Positions 63,045 to 64,000 of a DNA stretch of 64,000 nt are shown here, piece after piece. This stretch comes from Streptomyces sp. NRRL S-87. GTDB lineage: Bacteria > Actinomycetota > Actinomycetes > Streptomycetales > Streptomycetaceae. Location: assembly GCF_000719335.1 (NCBI RefSeq), contig NZ_JOGB01000002.1, forward strand, positions 1-64,000. The letters are read 5' to 3'. The first letter of the stretch is position 1. Each line of letters starts with the position of its first letter. Position numbers and translations under genes: made by a program. Below the pieces are notes generated by a model, which saw only the letters and a program-made list of their open reading frames with translations, was not told the origin of the DNA and made no database searches.

Positions 63045-64000
63045 GTGGACTCCACGGAGCTGGTGGCGGCGGCCGTCCGCACGATGACCGAGCTGGGCAG
63101 CGGGGCGGCGGGGGCCGCAGCCACGGGGGCCGGCCAGGCCCTTTCCGACCTGGTGCGGCAGCGGCTCACCGCCGGTGCGACGGGACGGGCGGCTTTGGCG
63201 GCCGTGGACGAGCGACCCGGGGACGAGGCCGCGGCCGAGGGACTGCGGGACGAACTGGCGTCCCTCGTGGCGGCGGACGGCGCGTTCGCCGCCGAGCTGG
63301 CCCGCGCCCTGGCCCCGCTGCTCGCGGGTCCGCCGCCGCCCGCGCCGCCGGCACCGCACGGCCCGGGGAGCATCGTGATCGACGGCGGGTCACGGGTGCG
63401 CGGCAGCACCATCGCCCTGGGCCCGGTGACCTTCGCCGACACGCCCTCGGGACGGGCCGCCCTGGTCGCGGTGTGCGCCGGGCTGGCGGTGCTGGTGGTG
63501 ATCCTCGTCTACGGCGGCGCGCAGCTGCTGGGCGACGATCCGGGCCGGCCCGGCGCCGCACCCGGATGGCACGGGAACGGACCGGCGCCGGGCAGTGACG
63601 GCTCGGGCCGCGAGGGAACCTCGGAGGGTGGCACGGGAGGCGGCTCGGGCACCGCGGGCGGCACGACGGCCCGGGCGGCAGCGCTGGCGGACGCGGAGGC
63701 GGCGCGGGCCGTCCTCCCGGACGCGGCGAGCCTGCCGGCAGGGTGGGTCGAGCAGAGCGCCCCGACCGCGGCCCCGTCCTCGCAGGACGACGGATCCTCC
63801 TACGAGGCGCGCTCGCTCTACCTCGGGCGGTACTCCATGGAGACCGAGTTCCGGGTGTTCGCCTACCCGGACGAGGCCACGGCGCGGGCGGCGTACGCCA
63901 AGAAGGCGGGGGCGGCCCGCGAGCAGGGCGCGCACGCCCTGACGATCGGGCAGATCGGCGACGAACGCCTGGCCGTCGTGCTCTCGACGAGCCAGGGGGC
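63045..64000 (+). CDS. Membrane-anchored protein, truncated at window edge
   Basis: The open frame begins at GTG 63045 and runs off the window (318 codons so far). Order: a soluble Ala/Gly-rich helical N-terminal domain of about 100 residues (start VDSTELVAAAVRTMTELGSG), a Pro-rich spacer, a short beta segment with GSIVIDGGSRVRGSTI, a membrane helix (about 146-168, VAVCAGLAVLVVILVYGG) and a Gly/Ser-rich outer part. An outer domain (ETEFRVFAYPDEATARAAYAK) then begins. The N-terminal domain resembles modules found in streptomycete signalling proteins, but no family is certain. Confidence 0.75.
   Translation, partial: MDSTELVAAAVRTMTELGSGAAGAAATGAGQALSDLVRQRLTAGATGRAALAAVDERPGDEAAAEGLRDELASLVAADGAFAAELARALAPLLAGPPPPAPPAPHGPGSIVIDGGSRVRGSTIALGPVTFADTPSGRAALVAVCAGLAVLVVILVYGGAQLLGDDPGRPGAAPGWHGNGPAPGSDGSGREGTSEGGTGGGSGTAGGTTARAAALADAEAARAVLPDAASLPAGWVEQSAPTAAPSSQDDGSSYEARSLYLGRYSMETEFRVFAYPDEATARAAYAKKAGAAREQGAHALTIGQIGDERLAVVLSTSQG

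Overview
The window is a piece of a Streptomyces chromosome. Evidence: very high GC with G/C in nearly every third codon position, many GTG starts, an ssgB gene (sporulation-specific cell-division protein, restricted to sporulating actinomycetes), and a core gene order shared by actinobacteria (thrS-HIT-pgsA-acyltransferase-pimA-pdxST-yebC-ruvCAB-yajC-secDF-apt-relA-cyclophilin-glyoxalase-hisS-rarA-alaS-ruvX-mltG-aroE-aroC-aroK-aroB-aroQ). Nearly all of this core lies on the minus strand, and many genes overlap by 1 or 4 bases, so they are probably translationally coupled.

Layout. 1-5.6 kb: a foldable palindrome, a P-loop ATPase and the shikimate genes aroQ-aroB-aroK-aroC-(small membrane protein)-aroE. 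5.6-11.4 kb: mltG, ruvX, alaS and two small membrane-associated proteins. 11.5-18 kb: the first accessory block, with a plus-strand STAND/NB-ARC ATPase, rpsD, a divergent DUF2470 gene behind a near-perfect iron box, and a three-gene overlapping operon encoding a leaderless astacin-like protease, a graspetide-type ATP-grasp ligase and a YbaY-like protein. 18-24.9 kb: rarA, a VKOR-like membrane protein, hisS, an MBL hydrolase, a cyclophilin and a DUF349 protein. 25-27.9 kb: the second accessory block, a Ser/Thr kinase, EACC1 and caspase-like protease operon of the biological-conflict type, placed between relA and DUF349. 27.9-39.7 kb: relA, apt, secF, secD, yajC, ruvB, ruvA, ruvC, yebC, pdxT, pdxS. 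39.7-41.8 kb: two repeat-bearing non-coding stretches around a LemA-like membrane protein. 41.8-44.8 kb: the phosphatidylinositol mannoside genes pimA, an acyltransferase and pgsA. 45.1-49.2 kb: an atypical EF-G-like factor and a multi-spanning membrane protein of unknown function. 49.3-54.8 kb: HIT protein, thrS, a DUF4365/unknown coupled pair and a DEDDh exonuclease. 54.9-64 kb: two tRNA-Val(CAC) genes flanking an SRPBCC gene and a large SCO7613-type membrane protein, then a PGPGW protein, ssgB, a CGNR zinc-finger regulator, a 58-residue membrane protein, a DsbA-like protein, a tandem GNAT and a truncated membrane-anchored protein at the edge.

Most transcription units end in long, often perfect GC-rich hairpins, several lying between convergent genes. 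The strongest candidates for undescribed biology are the ATP-grasp/astacin/YbaY operon, in which the protease tail itself carries Lys/Asp/Pro repeats that could be the ligase's substrate, and the kinase-EACC1-caspase operon. Secondary candidates are the DUF4365 pair and the GTPase with altered switch I and G4 motifs.
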